Part shown: positions 45,163 to 54,068 of the stretch, piece by piece
How positions within the stretch are numbered: the stretch's first letter is position 1
Layout: each line of letters starts with the position of its first letter
From: CBDUXP01 sp965371225 [NCBI: uncultured bacterium]
GTDB lineage: Bacteria > Abyssobacteria > SURF-5 > CBDUXP01
Assembly: GCA_965371225.1 (NCBI GenBank)
Contig: CBDUXP010000002.1
Location: forward strand, 62,001-126,000
Direction: 5' to 3'
Length of the DNA: 64,000 nucleotides
The notes under the pieces: generated by a model
Databases searched by the model: none
Told to the model about the DNA's origin: nothing
The model's input: only the letters and a program-made list of their open reading frames with translations
Position numbers and translations under genes: made by a program

Positions 45163-45190
45163 TTGACCAAATATAACAGTGTTATATACT
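45163..45190 (+). promoter_or_regulatory. LLM gene promoter with 17-bp palindromic operator
   Basis: TTGACC (45163-45168) and TATACT (45185-45190) are 16 bases apart. The perfect palindrome ATATAACAGTGTTATAT (45171-45187) fills the spacer and overlaps the -10 box, an ideal place for a repressor. The TetR gene downstream in the same unit (46552-47151) is the likely binding protein. The LLM start is 60 bases further on. Confidence 0.78.
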
Positions 45191-45251
45191 GAGGCCGAAG
45201 CCTGGCCTGGCCGCAAGAGAACTCCACCGGCCCGGGCGTGAGGAGTGCGAG

Positions 45252-46523
45252 ATGAAGTTTGGCATTTTCTACGAGCACCAATTGCCGAAGCCCTGGACGG
45301 CGGAGCGGAACGATCGGGTGCTGCTCGAAGAAGCGTTCGAGCAGTGCGAGGTGGCCGACCGGCTGGGCTACGACTACGTCTGGGAGGTGGAGCACCACTT
45401 CCTGGAGGAGTACTCGCACTCCTCGGCGCCAGAGGTGTTCCTGGCTGCCGTGAGTCAGCGCACGAAGAACATCCGCCTGGGCCACGGCATCATCAACATG
45501 CTGCCGGGCGTGAACCATCCCGCCCGCGTCGCCGAGCGGCTCGCCACGCTGGACTTGGTCAGCAACGGGCGGGTGGACTGGGGCACGGGCGAGTCCAGCG
45601 CGCGCTTGGAACTGGAGGGGTTCGACCAGGACCCGGCGAAGAAGCGGGCCATGTGGACCGAGTCGGTGCGCGAGTGCGCGCGCATGATGGCGCTGGAGCC
45701 GTATCCCGGGTTCGACGGCGAATTCTTCCGCATGCCGTGCCGCAACGTGATGCCCAAGCCGGTCCAGAAACCCCATCCGCCGCTCTGGGTCGCCTGCTCC
45801 AGCCGGGAGACCATTCACCTGGCGGCGCAACTCGGTATGGGGGCACTGACTTTTTCCTTCGCCGATCCGACAGAAGTCAAGTATTGGGTGGAGGACTACT
45901 ACACCACGTTCAAGGCCGAGGCGGTGCCCCTGGGCGCGGCGGCGAATCCGAACATCGCCATGGTGACGAGCTTCAGCGTGCACCCGGACGCGGACGAAGC
46001 GGTCGCGCGCGGCCGTGACGGCTTCCGCTTTTTCACCTTCGCGCTGGCGCACTACTACTTTTACGGTATGCATCAGCCCGGGCGCACGAACATCTGGGAC
46101 CGGTTCAACTCCGTGGAGTTCGAATTCCCAGTCTCCCCCGGGTCCCTCGGCGGCATCGGCACGCCCGAAACCGTCGCCGAGCATTGCAAGATCTATGAGG
46201 ACGCGGGGGTGGACCAGGTCATCTTCATTCAGCAGGGGGGCAATAACAAGCACGAGCACATTCTGGATTCCCTGGAGCTGTTCGCCAGCGACGTCATGCC
46301 CCCCTTCAAGGAGCGGGCCGCCGCGCGCGAGCAACGTAAGCAGGAGGACCTGGCGCCGTACATCGAGCAGGCGGACGTGCGGAAGCGGGAGCGGGAGGGG
46401 GATCCCAACGGGTTCGAGCCCCCGATCGTCCCGTCCTACGGTCGCACGATCGCCGAGGGCACGCCCGGCGGGAAGCCCATCGCCGATCGCAGCGTGCACG
46501 ACTCGCACCAGAAAGTGCTGTAG
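45252..46523 (+). CDS. LLM-class flavin-dependent oxidoreductase
   Basis: This 423-residue TIM-barrel monooxygenase is of the bacterial-luciferase type (FMN or F420 dependent). N-terminal MKFGIFYEHQLPKPW, VWEVEHHFLEEYSHS, GHGIINMLPGVNHPARVAER and GRVDWGTGESS are typical of the alkanal/nitroalkane-type LLM group that oxidises hydrophobic or halogenated substrates. AGGAG precedes the ATG. A long C-terminal charged extension (KERAAAREQRKQEDL) is unusual and may bind a partner. It is transcribed from an operator-controlled promoter and is followed 28 bases later by a TetR gene. No adjacent flavin reductase is present. Confidence 0.9.
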   Translation: MKFGIFYEHQLPKPWTAERNDRVLLEEAFEQCEVADRLGYDYVWEVEHHFLEEYSHSSAPEVFLAAVSQRTKNIRLGHGIINMLPGVNHPARVAERLATLDLVSNGRVDWGTGESSARLELEGFDQDPAKKRAMWTESVRECARMMALEPYPGFDGEFFRMPCRNVMPKPVQKPHPPLWVACSSRETIHLAAQLGMGALTFSFADPTEVKYWVEDYYTTFKAEAVPLGAAANPNIAMVTSFSVHPDADEAVARGRDGFRFFTFALAHYYFYGMHQPGRTNIWDRFNSVEFEFPVSPGSLGGIGTPETVAEHCKIYEDAGVDQVIFIQQGGNNKHEHILDSLELFASDVMPPFKERAAAREQRKQEDLAPYIEQADVRKREREGDPNGFEPPIVPSYGRTIAEGTPGGKPIADRSVHDSHQKVL

Positions 46524-46551
46524 CGCGGCACCGCCCGGGTCGCCCGCGTAT

Positions 46552-47151
46552 ATGGCTCGCACTGCCACTACCGGATTGCGGGAGCAGGTGATCGAGGCCG
46601 CGCTCCGCCGCCTGGATGACGCGGGGCCCGACGCCGTGACGCTGCGCGAGGTTGCGGCGGATGTGGGCCGGTCCACGCAAGCCATCTACTCGCACTTCCG
46701 GGACCGCGAGGGGCTCATGCACGCGTTGCGCGTGCGGATCACCGTGGACATGGCCGCCCGTTCACGCGCGCACGTGGAGCGGTTGGCGGCGCCGGACCTG
46801 GACGCCATGCTCGAAGCCACGGGGCTGAGCATCCTCGATTTCGCGCTCGAACATCCGCACTTCTACCGGCATGCGAACACGGGCCCATCCCTCGCCGGGT
46901 TCGCCGAACCACCCGAAAGCCCGGACGTGGCCGCCGCGTGGTCGTTCCTTTTCGAGCCCCTGCGCGCCGCCCGTCCCGGAGCAAGCCCGGAGACGCTGCA
47001 GACTGAACTACAACTCCGCGTGGCCATGAATCACGGTATCGCAATGCTGGCGATCAACGGCCATTACGGCCCGAAACCCCGTTCCACGGCGCAGGCGCTC
47101 TTGCATGCGGCCATGCGCTTGCGGCCGGTCGAGGGCTGGGCCGCGCCGTAG
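46552..47151 (+). CDS. TetR-family regulator of the LLM operon
   Basis: This 199-residue regulator has an HTH domain (VTLREVAADVGRSTQAIYSHF, residues ~29-49) and a C-terminal ligand pocket of the TetR_C/WHG type (RVAMNHGIAMLAINGHYG). It lies 28 bases after the LLM gene in the same direction, and is the best candidate to bind the ATATAACAGTGTTATAT palindrome upstream of that gene. The start at ATG 46552 gives normal length; the longer frame through the LLM gene is an artefact. Confidence 0.9.
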   Translation: MARTATTGLREQVIEAALRRLDDAGPDAVTLREVAADVGRSTQAIYSHFRDREGLMHALRVRITVDMAARSRAHVERLAAPDLDAMLEATGLSILDFALEHPHFYRHANTGPSLAGFAEPPESPDVAAAWSFLFEPLRAARPGASPETLQTELQLRVAMNHGIAMLAINGHYGPKPRSTAQALLHAAMRLRPVEGWAAP

Positions 47152-47240
47152 GTTGGCCGCCGGGTGCCGCGCGGGCGCTCGCTATACTAGCCGCTCCCGA
47201 GCGAGCGGCGCGTCGCGTGGACGCGCGGCCCACGCGCCCT

Positions 47241-49391
47241 ATGCGGTCCCGACTTCAGCAGTACGCGGCGGTCTTGTGGCTCCTGGCCGCCTGCGCCGTG
47301 CCCCTCAGCACGATCCGCAACGTCATCGCGACGTACGTGCCCGTCCCATTCTGGGACCAGTGGTTCGAAATCCGCTGGTACCAGGCTTATCTCGACGGGA
47401 CCGCGCCCCTCACGACGCTTTGGCGGTTACATAACGAGCACAACATTTTCTTTCCGCGGTTGACGTTCCTCGCCGACCTCTCCTTGCTGCACGGCACCAA
47501 CGTCTCGCTGCTGGTGTGGTGTCTCGTCATTCCGGCGGTCACGTGCGCGCTCCTCATACGCGAAGCGCGGCTGGCGCCGGGGCTCGGCAAGGGAACCGTC
47601 GCGTTTCTGGCGGGCGTGTACGTGATGTTGCTGTTCTCCTTTACCCAAATGGAGAACTTCGTCTCGCCGTTCCAGGTGCAGTTCGTCCTCGTCGTCGGCG
47701 CTCCCGTCGCGGCCTTCGTCTGTGTGGCCGACGCGGTGGACCGCCGCGACCACCCGCGGGCGGCGCTCGGGTGGTTGGGGCTCAGCAGCGTGTGCGGGTT
47801 TGTCGCCACCTTCTCCATGGCCAACGGGGTGCTCGTGTGGCCGTTGCTGCTTCTGGCCGCGTGGGTGGGCGGCCTGCCGCGGCGCGCGGTCCTGGGCCTG
47901 GGGGTGGTCGCGCTGTGCACCATGGCCCTGTGGTATGCAGACCGCGCCGCGATCGGCGTCGCGCCGGCCGGCCCGTACCGTATCGATCGCGCGCTGGTAT
48001 TCCTGACGCTCTACCTGGGTGCGCCGCTGGCCGCGCTTTCGGAGGAGGCGTCGGGGATCGTCGGCACGCTCGGCCTCTGCCTCGGCATCGGCCTGTCGCT
48101 GGTGGCGGTGCGCCGCGGGCGCGCGCTCAGTCGGTTCGAGCGCGTCTCCCTGCTCATCCTCTGGTTCACCCTCGCAAGCGCGGCGGCCACCACCTTGGGG
48201 CGCAGCGAGTGGGGGCACACCATCGCCCTCGTGTCGCGGTACGCCACCACCAGCCTCGTGTTCTGGGCCAGTGCCGTGTCGCTGCTCGTGTACCTCGTCG
48301 CACAACTGGAACGGGGACGCCGCTTCGCGCTGCCGCTGGTGCTGGCGCTGGTGGCGGGCGGGCTCGTGTTGCTCCTGACCCCTGCGCACATCGCCACGGC
48401 TCGCCAAGCGCAGCGGGACGTGGAGAAGAAACGGATGGGTGAGCTGGCGTTAGTGGTCGGTGTGGACGACGCGTACCTTGGCTCCCTGTTTCCGGAGCGC
48501 GACACGCTCTTGGGATTGCGGCCATTCTTGGCGGAACAGCGCCTCGCACCGTTCGTCACGGAATGGCCCCACTGGGTCGGCCGGCGCATGTCCGACGTGC
48601 TGGACCTTGCGAGCGCCCCGGACGTGACCGGCCGATTCGCGAACGCGCGCGTACACGTGGCCCCGTTCGGCACGCCGGATGCCGATGCGGGCGTGCGGGT
48701 GCGCGGCTGGGCCTGGAACGAAGCGACCACTGCCGCGCCGGCGTTGGTGGTGCTCGCGGACGATTCGGGGATCATTCGCGGGTTCGCGCGACCGAACGCG
48801 CGGCCCGATGCGGTCGACGCACTGTACGGCGCGCGTGCCACGCCGGCGGCCGCGTGGTTCGGGTACGCGCGCACGGATGGCAGCCGGCCGCTTCGGGCGT
48901 ACGCCTTGTCCGCGGACGGGCGATCCGCCCATGCGCTCGCCGGCGTCCAGTTCGCCGGTAATCTGACGGTCCACCGTTCCCCCGTCGCGGCCGGCGCGTG
49001 GCAGAGTGTGGGGGAGTGGACGCCGCAGCCACGCGCGCAGGTGGGCAGCCGCTTCGTGGGCGGGTACGCGTTCGGTTCCCCGCGGGCGCGGCAGGTCGGG
49101 ACCTTGTATTCGGAGGCTTTTACGCCCGGGGATGCCGGCTATCTCCTGGTCCCGTTTACGACGGGGCCGGACACGGCTGGCGCGCAACTCTATGTAGTGG
49201 ATGCCGAGACCGAGCGGGTGGTCGCTCGCTGTGATCTGACCGACGCCGTCCCCGTGTGGGTCGTGTGGACGATCCCGATTAGTGCGGGGTTCCCGCAGGC
49301 GGTCGTGATTCGCGTGGCCGACGCCGGGGACTCGCCCGACCAGTGGATCGCTATCGGCCAGCCGCGGCTGGTCTCGCCACCGACGCAGTAA
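47241..49391 (+). CDS. Polytopic membrane protein, possible GT-C-type glycosyltransferase (paralogue of 16642-18423)
   Basis: This 716-residue protein shares with the 16642 gene VPFWDQWFEIRW after TM1, QMENFVSPFQVQFVL, TFSMANGVLVWPL, YATTSLVFWASAVSLLV, EWPHWVG and RVRGWAWNEAT with a following ALVVLADDSGIIRGF segment. It is longer by a C-terminal beta-rich extracytoplasmic domain of about 120 residues (GGYAFGSPRARQVGTLYSEA). About ten membrane segments precede the soluble part. Acidic residues after TM1 resemble the catalytic site of GT-C transferases, but this is inference. GTG 47217 is an alternative start. A TATACT hexamer lies at about 47181. Confidence 0.75.
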   Translation: MRSRLQQYAAVLWLLAACAVPLSTIRNVIATYVPVPFWDQWFEIRWYQAYLDGTAPLTTLWRLHNEHNIFFPRLTFLADLSLLHGTNVSLLVWCLVIPAVTCALLIREARLAPGLGKGTVAFLAGVYVMLLFSFTQMENFVSPFQVQFVLVVGAPVAAFVCVADAVDRRDHPRAALGWLGLSSVCGFVATFSMANGVLVWPLLLLAAWVGGLPRRAVLGLGVVALCTMALWYADRAAIGVAPAGPYRIDRALVFLTLYLGAPLAALSEEASGIVGTLGLCLGIGLSLVAVRRGRALSRFERVSLLILWFTLASAAATTLGRSEWGHTIALVSRYATTSLVFWASAVSLLVYLVAQLERGRRFALPLVLALVAGGLVLLLTPAHIATARQAQRDVEKKRMGELALVVGVDDAYLGSLFPERDTLLGLRPFLAEQRLAPFVTEWPHWVGRRMSDVLDLASAPDVTGRFANARVHVAPFGTPDADAGVRVRGWAWNEATTAAPALVVLADDSGIIRGFARPNARPDAVDALYGARATPAAAWFGYARTDGSRPLRAYALSADGRSAHALAGVQFAGNLTVHRSPVAAGAWQSVGEWTPQPRAQVGSRFVGGYAFGSPRARQVGTLYSEAFTPGDAGYLLVPFTTGPDTAGAQLYVVDAETERVVARCDLTDAVPVWVVWTIPISAGFPQAVVIRVADAGDSPDQWIAIGQPRLVSPPTQ

Positions 49392-49426
49392 GGGCCGCCG
49401 CCAGGCGCCCGCGGGCGGCGGGTCGC

Positions 49427-50533
49427 CTAGGCGAAGCCCTGGGCCTGTGCGGCGAGTTCCCGGTTGGCCTCCGGGCTGCCGAGGAGATGCTTATTGAGGC
49501 TGGCGCGCTTGTAGTACAACTGCATGTCGCACTCCTCCGTGAACCCGATGCCGCCGTGGCATTCCGTAGCCGTCTTGGCGACGAACATGCCCACATCCCC
49601 CATGAGCGCTTTGGCCAACGCCGCATGCACGGGCACCTCGTCCGGCGCCGTGTCGAAGGCGTGCGCCGCGTACCACATGTACGCGCGGATCGGTTCGGCC
49701 GCGGTCACCATGTCGGCGCACATGTGTTTCACGGCCTGGAAGCCGCCGATGGGCCGATTGAACTGCTCACGCGTCTTGGCGTACTCGAGCGTCATGTCGA
49801 TGGACCGTTGGGCGGTCCCGACCCCGTCGGCCACGAGCGCAATGCGGCCCGCATCACAGGTTCGCGCCAGCGCCGCTGCCCCGCCCCCCTTGGCGCCCAT
49901 GACCATGTCGTCCGTGACGCGTACGCCCTCGAAGGTCACCTCGCAGATGCGGCGCGTTTTGTCGATGGTGAGCAATTGCGTGACGCCGAGGCCGGCGGTG
50001 CTGCGGGGGATCAGGTACAGCGTGGTGCCCCCGTCGGCCGCGATGGGGACGATCAGCGCGTCGGCTACCTGCGCCGCCGGCACGAACAGAATATTCCCGT
50101 TCAGCGTATCCCCGTCCAGGGTGAGGCTTTCTTCCGCCGGCCGGCCATTGGGGGAGGACGCCGCCAGCGTCACGATAGCTTCCCCCATGGCGATCTTCGG
50201 GAGCCACTCCGCTTGCTGGGCGTCCGTGCCGGCCTCGCGGAGGGCCACCACGGCCATGACCGCGCACTCCACGTAGGGCGTCGGGGCCGCGGCCATGCCC
50301 AGCACTTCCGCCACGAGCGCGGCATCGAGCATGGCGAGGTCAATCCCATCATGCGCCTCGGGCACCAGCAGGCCGAGCACGCCCAATTCCGCGAGCCCGG
50401 CCCAGATGGCGGGGTCGTGCCCCGACTCTCCGCCCATGACTTCGCGCACCTTGGTGGTGGGGAGCTTGTCGTTGAGGAACTTGCGTACCGTGTCCTGGAG
50501 GGCGGTCTGTTCTTCAGAGAGTCCGAAATCCAT
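49427..50533 (-). CDS. Acyl-CoA dehydrogenase, smaller partner
   Basis: This 368-residue flavoprotein oxidises acyl-CoA to 2-enoyl-CoA. It has FAD-domain segments FEGVRVTDDMVMG and TREQFNRPIGGFQAVKH, and an end CHGGIGFTEECDMQLYYKRA, which is characteristic of the branch that includes heterotetrameric steroid-side-chain dehydrogenases. It lies 9 bases after the larger ACAD gene, so the two may form an alpha2-beta2 enzyme. The C-terminal YEGT-type catalytic Glu of medium-chain enzymes is not seen here. Confidence 0.9.
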   Translation of the reverse strand: MDFGLSEEQTALQDTVRKFLNDKLPTTKVREVMGGESGHDPAIWAGLAELGVLGLLVPEAHDGIDLAMLDAALVAEVLGMAAAPTPYVECAVMAVVALREAGTDAQQAEWLPKIAMGEAIVTLAASSPNGRPAEESLTLDGDTLNGNILFVPAAQVADALIVPIAADGGTTLYLIPRSTAGLGVTQLLTIDKTRRICEVTFEGVRVTDDMVMGAKGGGAAALARTCDAGRIALVADGVGTAQRSIDMTLEYAKTREQFNRPIGGFQAVKHMCADMVTAAEPIRAYMWYAAHAFDTAPDEVPVHAALAKALMGDVGMFVAKTATECHGGIGFTEECDMQLYYKRASLNKHLLGSPEANRELAAQAQGFA

Positions 50534-50542
50534 GGCGCCCCC

Positions 50543-51781
50543 CTAGTTCCTGTGCTTGGCCTGGGCGGCCAGCTGTTGGGCGACGGCGGGCAGGAACTTC
50601 GATTCCCGCGGCAGGCCGAGGCCGCGCTCGGCGATGATGTTCCGCTGGATCTGGTTCGTCCCGCCGGCGATGATCATGCCGAGTTGGTACATGCCGGCGC
50701 GCTGCCACTCACCACCCCGGCGCAGGTACTTGGACTTGTCGTAGAGGACGCCGAATTCGCCGAGCACGTCCACGGCGAGCTGGTGGATCTCGTACCCGAG
50801 TTCCGTCCCGCTGACCTTTGTGATCATGCGCGCGTAGCCGGGATCCTCCTTGCGCAGCGTGCACGTGAGCAGGCGCATGGCGTGATACTGGTTCGCGAAG
50901 GCGCGCGCTTGCAGCTTGAGGAAGCGGTCGCGGAAGATGGGGTTGTCCATCGCCTTGCGCCCGTCGCGCGTTTCCTTCTGCATCAGCCTGATGAGGGCCT
51001 TGAGGTAGTCGGCCGTTTGCGACGCGTTCCCGATGTTGCCGCGCTCGTGCTTCAGGGTCGTGTTCCCCACGAGCCAGCCTTCGCCGCGCTTCCCGATGAG
51101 GTTTTTCTTCGGCACGCGCACGTCCGTGAGGAAGACTTCATTGAAGGACGAGTCGCCGTTCATCTGCACGAGCGGACGCACTTCGACGCCAGGATGCTTC
51201 ATGTCGATCACGATGTAGCTGATGCCGCCGTGCTTGCCCTTGTCCGGGTCCGTGCGGACCATGGCGAACATGCGGTCCGCGATCTGGGCGGCCGACGTCC
51301 AGATCTTCTGGCCGTTGATGATGAAATCGTCCCCGTCTTCCACGGCGCTGGTGCGGAGGCTGGCCAGGTCGCTCCCGCTTCCGGGCTCGCTGTAGCCCTG
51401 GCACCAGGTCATGTCTCCGCGGATGGTCTGCGGGATGTATTCCTTCTTCTGTTCCTCCGTGCCATGCACCAGGCACGTGGGGGTGAAGAGGCTGATGCCC
51501 AGGCCACGCATGCCACGCGACGCGCCAGCCTGGCGGAACTCATCTTCGATGATGACATTTTCGAGAATGTCCGGCGTGGCGCCGTAGCCGCCATACTCCT
51601 TCGGGATCGTCCGGCAGGCGTAGCCGTTGTCGATCAGGAGCTGCTGCCAGCGCTTGGCCGCTTTCCGGTCGCGGTACTCCAGCGCATCATTGGCCGGCAC
51701 CGCCTCATCCTTATGCTGCTCGATGAAGCTGCGCACTTCTTCCCGAAACTTCTCATACTTTTCCGTGTAGTTCAGATCCAT
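50543..51781 (-). CDS. Acyl-CoA dehydrogenase, larger partner
   Basis: This 412-residue enzyme has typical ACAD signatures: CQGYSEPGSGSDLASLRT (FAD and substrate binding), DGDDFIINGQKIWTS and IIAGGTNQIQRNIIAERGLG near the C-terminus. At the medium-chain catalytic position (YEGT) this reads AGGT, so the acid base must lie elsewhere, as in several bacterial branches. It leads the two-gene unit with the 49427 gene. Substrates may be branched or ring acyl-CoA (inferred from the pairing). Confidence 0.92.
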   Translation of the reverse strand: MDLNYTEKYEKFREEVRSFIEQHKDEAVPANDALEYRDRKAAKRWQQLLIDNGYACRTIPKEYGGYGATPDILENVIIEDEFRQAGASRGMRGLGISLFTPTCLVHGTEEQKKEYIPQTIRGDMTWCQGYSEPGSGSDLASLRTSAVEDGDDFIINGQKIWTSAAQIADRMFAMVRTDPDKGKHGGISYIVIDMKHPGVEVRPLVQMNGDSSFNEVFLTDVRVPKKNLIGKRGEGWLVGNTTLKHERGNIGNASQTADYLKALIRLMQKETRDGRKAMDNPIFRDRFLKLQARAFANQYHAMRLLTCTLRKEDPGYARMITKVSGTELGYEIHQLAVDVLGEFGVLYDKSKYLRRGGEWQRAGMYQLGMIIAGGTNQIQRNIIAERGLGLPRESKFLPAVAQQLAAQAKHRN

Positions 51782-51910
51782 GACCCACCAATCCTGCGGG
51801 TGTAGCAGCGTCCGGTGGCCCCCCCACGGCGGCCCGGGCGCGAGCTCGGTTGGGCAGTTCGATCCAGCGGAACCTTCATTCTACGTGGCGTGATTCGCCT
51901 GGAGCAAGCC

Positions 51911-51943
51911 CACGTAAGTTCTTATTCTATAGAGACTTGCGTG
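51911..51943. promoter_or_regulatory. Imperfect inverted repeat in the ACAD promoter region
   Basis: CACGTAAGT (51911-51919) and ACTTGCGTG (51935-51943) pair with one mismatch across 15 bases. It lies in the 267-base gap between the ACAD pair and the AAA+ gene, where AT-rich TTATTCTATAGA suggests the ACAD promoter. A regulator is not identified nearby. Confidence 0.45.
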
Positions 51944-52048
51944 TGATGCCGCCTTCAGATTCCCGCATATTTGACCGAGCGGCCAGTTATTCTGCCTCCC
52001 GCGGCATCCCATCCCGGGGGCAGAAGGGGCGCATCCCGCCTCGGCGGC

Positions 52049-52921
52049 CTACGCGAAGAAGGTGGTGATCAGTTCGTCGATGGCGCGTTCGGTGTCCGGG
52101 TCGTCCGTGATGGCTTTGCTGACAGCGATCTGGCAGGCGCGCTTGATGGGGATGTCCTGAATCACGAGCTGCCCGGCGTAGATGAGCAGCCGGGTGCTGA
52201 CGCCTTCTTCGAGCCCATGGTCCTTCAGGTTGCGCGTCTTCTCGCCGAGGCCGGCGAGGGCGGCGGCGGTGTCCGCGTCGATCCCGCTTTCGTGCGCGAT
52301 GATTTCCGCTTCGCGGTCGCGGGGCGGGTAGTCGAAATCGATCGACACAAACCGCTGCCGCGTGGATTGCTTCAGGTTTTTCAGGACGCTCTGGTACCCG
52401 GGGTTGTAGGAGATGACGAGCAGGAACTGGGGGTGCGCCTCCAGCACCTCGCCCCGCTTCTCGATGGGCAGCATGCGCCGGTAGTCGGCCAGGGGGTGGA
52501 TGATGACGGTCGTGTCCTTGCGCGCCTCGACGATTTCGTCCAGGTAACAGATGGCGCCGACCCGCACGGCGCGGGTGAGGGGCCCGTCCAGCCACACGGT
52601 CTCGTCGCCGTGCAAGAGATAGCGCCCCACCAGGTCACTCGCGGACAGGTCCTCGTGACACGCGATGCTGACGAGCGGCGTCGTTTTGCTGTCCACGTCG
52701 CCCCGGGCCACCCGCTCCTGGTGCAGCGTGTAGGCCATGTACTCGACGAACCGGGTCTTGCCGCAGCCGGTCGGCCCCTTGAGCAGCACGGGGAGGCGGG
52801 CCTGGTAGGCGGCGCGGAACAGTTGTTCCTCATCCTGGATCGCCAGGTAGTACGGCGCCTCACTGAACTGGTATTCCTCGAAAAACTGCGCGGTGCCTCC
52901 GCGCGCGGCCACTGTGGTCAT
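52049..52921 (-). CDS. AAA+ ATPase, CbbQ/NirQ/NorQ (MoxR-type) family
   Basis: This 290-residue cytosolic ATPase has Walker A GPTGCGKT (49-56), Walker B CYLDEI with Asp128/Glu129 and sensor 1 [12 protein letters not shown]. The C-terminal helices [21 protein letters not shown] are like those of NorQ and CbbQ, which activate enzymes through a partner VWA protein. The candidate partner, a NorD-like VWA protein, is 26 kb away on the same strand. Nothing else adjacent fits the pair. Confidence 0.9.
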   Translation of the reverse strand: MTTVAARGGTAQFFEEYQFSEAPYYLAIQDEEQLFRAAYQARLPVLLKGPTGCGKTRFVEYMAYTLHQERVARGDVDSKTTPLVSIACHEDLSASDLVGRYLLHGDETVWLDGPLTRAVRVGAICYLDEIVEARKDTTVIIHPLADYRRMLPIEKRGEVLEAHPQFLLVISYNPGYQSVLKNLKQSTRQRFVSIDFDYPPRDREAEIIAHESGIDADTAAALAGLGEKTRNLKDHGLEEGVSTRLLIYAGQLVIQDIPIKRACQIAVSKAITDDPDTERAIDELITTFFA

Positions 52922-53042
52922 TCCCTACCCTCGGCTGGGCATCCTACGCTGCCGCTGGGGCTACGGTAAAGGTCACGGCTGTCGCGGACGGCCCAGGCAC
53001 GCTATAGTACGCCGCGCCGCGGGAGGAAACGGGGACTTTCGC

Positions 53043-54062
53043 ATGGACTACATCATTTACGGCGCCGGGGCGATCGGCAGCATCCTGGGCGCGGGCCTCG
53101 CGAAAGCGGGGCGCACGGTCACGCTCGTCGCCCGCGGGCCGCACGTGGTGGCCATTCGGGAACGGGGCCTGACGGTGGAGGGGCACCTGAGCGTGGACGG
53201 GCTGCGGCTGCCCGCCGTCGAACGCTTCGCCGACGCGGAACTGACGGACGACACGGTGGTGTGCCTCACCATGAAGACGAACGATACCGTGTCGGCCCTG
53301 GAGGCGGCGGGCGAGGCGCTGGCCGGCCGGCCCGTGGTGTGTTTCCAGAACGGGGTGCACAACGAACGCCTCATGGAGGAGCGCGGGCTCCGCGGCTACG
53401 GCGGACTCGTGTATTGCAGCGGCAAGTTTCTGGAGGCGGGCCTCGTGCACAATCCGTCGGATGGGTTGTTCGGCATCGGCTGCTTGCCCGAGGGGCGGGA
53501 CGACGTGTGCGAACGGGTGGCGGCGGACATTACGGCGGGGGGGCTCGAGGGCCAGGTGTTCGACGACATCATGGCCGTCAAGTGGAACAAGTTGCTCGGT
53601 AACCTGAACAACGCGTTCCGGGCGATGACGGATTTGGATTTCATGACGGCGGCCAAGTACGAGGACAGCCGGTTTTTCATGGCGACCATTATGGAGGAGG
53701 CGGTACGCGTGCTCCGTGCGGCCGAGATCGCGTACACCCCGTTCCGGAAGGGCCGGACCGTGGACGAACAGACGGACGCGATGCGGCGGCCAGGTGAGCG
53801 CTCCTTCGATCCGCCTACCAATGAGGATGACAAGATTCACTCGAGCACGTGGCAGGACCTGAAGCTCCAGCGCGGCAAGGTCGAGGTGGAGTATTTCAAC
53901 GGGGAGATCGTGCGCGTGGGGAAGCGGGTGAATGTGCCGACGCCGTACAACACGCTCATGTGGACCCGGTGCGCGAAGATGGCGCGCGACCGGATTCCAC
54001 CCGGCGCGGAAACCGTCGCCTCCCTCCAGGCGCGGCTCGACGATCCGGAACATCACCGGTAG
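53043..54062 (+). CDS. 2-dehydropantoate 2-reductase-like (ketopantoate reductase family) protein
   Basis: This 339-residue protein has NADPH-binding GAGAIGSILGAGL (7-19), VCLTMKTNDT, CFQNGVHNE and the catalytic-Lys motif VKWNKLLGNLNNA of PanE. The extra C-terminal ~50 residues (REPPTN-to-QARLDDPEH, with FNGEIVRVGKRVNVPTPYNT) are typical. PanE forms pantoate for CoA synthesis; many paralogues reduce other 2-keto acids, so panE is not assigned. ATG 53043 is used; a longer in-frame start lies over the intergenic region. A TATAGT hexamer lies about 40 bases upstream. Confidence 0.87.
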   Translation: MDYIIYGAGAIGSILGAGLAKAGRTVTLVARGPHVVAIRERGLTVEGHLSVDGLRLPAVERFADAELTDDTVVCLTMKTNDTVSALEAAGEALAGRPVVCFQNGVHNERLMEERGLRGYGGLVYCSGKFLEAGLVHNPSDGLFGIGCLPEGRDDVCERVAADITAGGLEGQVFDDIMAVKWNKLLGNLNNAFRAMTDLDFMTAAKYEDSRFFMATIMEEAVRVLRAAEIAYTPFRKGRTVDEQTDAMRRPGERSFDPPTNEDDKIHSSTWQDLKLQRGKVEVEYFNGEIVRVGKRVNVPTPYNTLMWTRCAKMARDRIPPGAETVASLQARLDDPEHHR

Positions 54063-54068
54063 CGCGCC

